The position numbers and the translations under genes were made by a program. Source: Dactylosporangium siamense (lineage in GTDB: Bacteria > Actinomycetota > Actinomycetes > Mycobacteriales > Micromonosporaceae). From it: 49,766 nt of DNA. The stretch is from NCBI RefSeq assembly GCF_016862795.1, contig NZ_BONQ01000112.1, forward strand, positions 1 through 49,766, given 5' to 3'. The notes beneath the pieces are model-generated. The model did not search any database and was not told the origin of the DNA. It worked only from the letters and a program-made list of their open reading frames with translations. Of this stretch, positions 48,030-49,766 are shown piece after piece. Positions within the stretch are counted from its first letter, which is position 1. Every line of letters starts with the position of its first letter.

Positions 48030-48041
48030 TACCCCTGGGTA
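48030..48041. promoter_or_regulatory. Short palindrome in the kinase/lipoprotein divergent region
   Basis: TACCC-ct-GGGTA: perfect 5-bp arms, in the 108-bp region between the histidine kinase and lipoprotein genes. NarL-type regulators bind short dyads like this, so it is a candidate site for the regulator at 45933-46616. It is short enough to be chance. Confidence 0.4.
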
Positions 48042-48124
48042 GGAGCGGACTCCGATCAGCCGGCGGCAAAGATGGGATCGGGCTCAGACGACACCGGTGC
48101 CGCCCGGGCTCCAGCCTATGAGGC

Positions 48125-48673
48125 ATGACGACAGTCCTTCTCCGGCACCGGATAGCGATCGTCCTGCTCGCCGCGGTCGGCATCCTCTCGGCCTGCGGCG
48201 GCGGCAAGGCCGACCCGGCCGCGTCCCAGACCGCGGCCGCGATGAGCGACGACCAGATCATGACCCTCGTCCGGCAGTACGGGCAGTGCATGCGCGACCA
48301 CGGCGTCGCCCGCTTCCGGGACGGGACGCTCGAGGACGGGCGGCTCACCCGGGCCGGCGCGCCCGACGGGTCGGTCACGGAGGAACAGATGCGGGTCGCG
48401 ACCGAGGCGTGCGAACACATCTCCGCCCAGCTGCCGGCCAGCGTCCTGGCGCCGGAGCCGCCGCCGTCCGCCGCGAAACTCGAGCAGATGACCAGGTTCT
48501 CCGAATGCGTCCGGCAGCACGGACTGCCGGACTGGCCGGACCCGGACAGCCGCGGCGCGTTCAAGGTCACCGACCCGACCGTGGTGAAGTCCGACAAGTT
48601 CCAGGCGGCCCAGGCCGCGTGCAAGGAGCACTACGACGGCGGGATCAAACTCAACGGCGGGTCGAAGAAGTGA
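48125..48673 (+). CDS. Small lipoprotein of an efflux operon
   Basis: A 182-residue secreted lipoprotein: a basic start, hydrophobic core and lipobox LSAC with the acylated Cys24, then GGGKADPAAS. The mature part has four cysteines in a repeated pattern (QYGQCMRDHGV...EACEHI; FSECVRQHGLPDWPDPD...QAACKEHY), suggesting two disulfides and an internal duplication. Proteins of this kind commonly precede HlyD-like and MacB-type genes in actinomycetes, as here. The stop overlaps the next start (GTGA). Confidence 0.85.
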   Translation: MTTVLLRHRIAIVLLAAVGILSACGGGKADPAASQTAAAMSDDQIMTLVRQYGQCMRDHGVARFRDGTLEDGRLTRAGAPDGSVTEEQMRVATEACEHISAQLPASVLAPEPPPSAAKLEQMTRFSECVRQHGLPDWPDPDSRGAFKVTDPTVVKSDKFQAAQAACKEHYDGGIKLNGGSKK

Positions 48674-49749
48674 GCACCGGCAGGGTGCTCGGCAGCGTCG
48701 TGGCGGTGGCCGCGGCCGGCACGGCGGTCGGGGCGGTCTGGTTCGCGGTGGCCGCGCAGCCGCAGGCCGCCGACGACGGCACGGTGGCGGTGGCGACGGG
48801 CACCGCCGAGGTCACCAGGGGCACGGTGTCCGAGCGGGTGCAGGTCAGCGGGGCGCTGGGCTTCGCTGGGTCCTACCCGGTGAACCGCCTCGGCGAGCCG
48901 GGCGTGCTGACCGCCGTGGCCGCGGCCGGCGCCACGGTCGGCCGCGGCGGCGAGCTCTACGCGGTGAACGGCCGGCCGGTGCGGCTGCTGTTCGGCGCCA
49001 CACCCGCCTACCGGGACTTCGCCGGCGGCATGACGGACGGCGCCGACGTCCGGCAACTGGAGGAGAACCTGGTGGCGCTCGGCGCCGACCCCGGCCACCA
49101 GATCACCGTGGACCAGCACTTCTCGGCGGCCACCACGACCGCGATCCGCCGCGTGCAGACCATCTGGGGGCTGCCGGTCAGCGAGCGGACCGGCAGCCTG
49201 GCGCTGGGTCAGGTGGTGTTCCAGCCCGGCGCCCTGCGGGTCAGCCAGGTCCAGGGCGCCGTCGGCACCACGATCGAGCCGGACCGGCCGGTCCTGACCG
49301 CGACCTCCGCCACGCCCGCCGTCACCGCCCAGGTCACCCTGGAGCGGCGGCCACTGATCCACGTCGGTGACCTGGTCACGGTCACCGTCGCCGGCGTGCC
49401 GCCGTTCCCCGGGACCATCACGGAGATCGGCCGGGCGACCAGCGCCCCGACGAACGGGCCGGCCGGGCCGCCCATGGTGCCGGTGACGATCAGCGTCACC
49501 CTGCCGGCCGCCGCCGGCGACCTGGACGAGGCGCCGGTCGACATCGCCGTCACCCGGCAGACCCACGACGACGTTCTGCTGGTGCCGGTCGCCGCGCTGC
49601 TGGCCCGCCCCGGCGGCGGATACCAGGTGCGCCTGGACTCCGGCCAGTACGTGCCGGTCGAGCCCGGCCTGTTCGACAGCCTCAGCGGCACGGTCGAGGT
49701 GACCGGTGACCTGAGCGCCGGCCAGCGGGTGCAGGTGCCCGCCGCATGA
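48670..49749 (+). CDS. HlyD/MacA-like periplasmic adaptor with a peptidoglycan-binding domain
   Basis: A 359-residue membrane-anchored adaptor starting at GTG 48670. An N-terminal membrane helix (about 8-27) is followed by a barrel/lipoyl-like part (TVSERVQVSGALGFAGSY). An inserted PG_binding_1-type domain (about 115-185: DVRQLEENLVALG..., FSAATTTAIRRVQTIWGL) comes next, then beta-barrel segments (TAQVTLERRPLIHVGDLVTVTV; VLLVPVAALLARPGGGYQV). It should link an ABC pump to the cell wall. It overlaps both neighbouring genes (GTGA, ATGA). Confidence 0.87.
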   Translation: MSTGRVLGSVVAVAAAGTAVGAVWFAVAAQPQAADDGTVAVATGTAEVTRGTVSERVQVSGALGFAGSYPVNRLGEPGVLTAVAAAGATVGRGGELYAVNGRPVRLLFGATPAYRDFAGGMTDGADVRQLEENLVALGADPGHQITVDQHFSAATTTAIRRVQTIWGLPVSERTGSLALGQVVFQPGALRVSQVQGAVGTTIEPDRPVLTATSATPAVTAQVTLERRPLIHVGDLVTVTVAGVPPFPGTITEIGRATSAPTNGPAGPPMVPVTISVTLPAAAGDLDEAPVDIAVTRQTHDDVLLVPVAALLARPGGGYQVRLDSGQYVPVEPGLFDSLSGTVEVTGDLSAGQRVQVPAA

Positions 49750-49766
49750 GCGGCCAGCGCAGCGGC
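49746..49766 (+). CDS. Start of the next gene, cut by the window end (probable ABC ATPase)
   Basis: ATG 49746 overlaps the stop of the adaptor gene (ATGA) and reads MSGQRSG to the window end. In operons of this layout a MacB/LolD-type ABC ATPase follows, so that is the expected product; the seven visible residues cannot prove it. Confidence 0.5.

Noticed and set aside
1-49766. tRNA or rRNA genes, transposons, integrase or prophage
   Set aside because: No matching sequence patterns or proteins were seen on either strand.

Overview
The window is very GC-rich (about 70% or more), uses GC-ending codons nearly throughout, and is densely packed with ATGA/GTGA gene overlaps, BlaI, PadR and NarL/LuxR regulators, Ser/Thr kinases and two-component-regulated ABC exporters. 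This is a chromosomal segment of a filamentous actinomycete. A complete methyl-accepting chemotaxis protein, uncommon in actinomycetes, makes a motile-spored Micromonosporaceae member (Actinoplanes-like) plausible; that placement is inference. I see no rRNA, tRNA, CRISPR array, transposase or prophage.

Layout. 0.1-4.0 kb: a BlaI-type repressor, a PadR-like repressor behind a perfect inverted repeat, a GH3-family membrane-anchored protein, a 32-bp-period tandem repeat, a DUF4184 membrane protein and a methyltransferase. 4.1-9.3 kb: an orphan HAMP histidine kinase, then a NarL-type two-component pair divergent from an ABC-2 exporter. 9.3-17.4 kb: a second BlaI repressor, then a co-directional run of flavoprotein, 4-TM protein, zinc-ribbon/FHA protein, soluble Ser/Thr kinase, CPA2 cation/proton antiporter and receptor-type Ser/Thr kinase. 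This is the best candidate for an undescribed signalling module. 17.4-20.8 kb: a PadR repressor behind stacked palindromes with an ABC/FtsX exporter. 20.9-25 kb: Nudix hydrolase, thioesterase, LexA with a LexA box, a repeat array made from the lexA 3' end that abuts a 5'-truncated hydrolase, a Crp/Fnr regulator and a RibD/DHFR-like reductase.

24.97-31.3 kb: mostly unrecognised proteins. A three-gene minus-strand operon (tryptophan-rich protein, 4-TM protein, glycine-zipper protein with a KIG repeat) is divergent from an HTH/NB-ARC/TPR STAND protein. The STAND gene converges on a metzincin-like metalloprotease gene across a perfect 30-bp palindrome. 31.5-38.5 kb: hypotheticals, a short UvrC-like GIY-YIG protein, a PaaK-like ligase, a PspC protein, a frameshifted VOC gene, a MOSC protein and a Cds1-like PLP enzyme. 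38.5-45.9 kb: chemoreceptor, Nudix, internally repeated membrane protein, D,D-carboxypeptidase, DUF4262, aldo/keto reductase and two coupled unknowns. 45.9-49.8 kb: a second NarL-type two-component pair divergent from a lipoprotein/HlyD-like/ABC efflux operon that runs off the window.

Three separate regulator-plus-exporter modules occur in 50 kb. At three loci (lexA, the MOSC gene, the chemoreceptor gene) the last codons and stop of a gene are copied just downstream, which suggests a recurring local duplication process.
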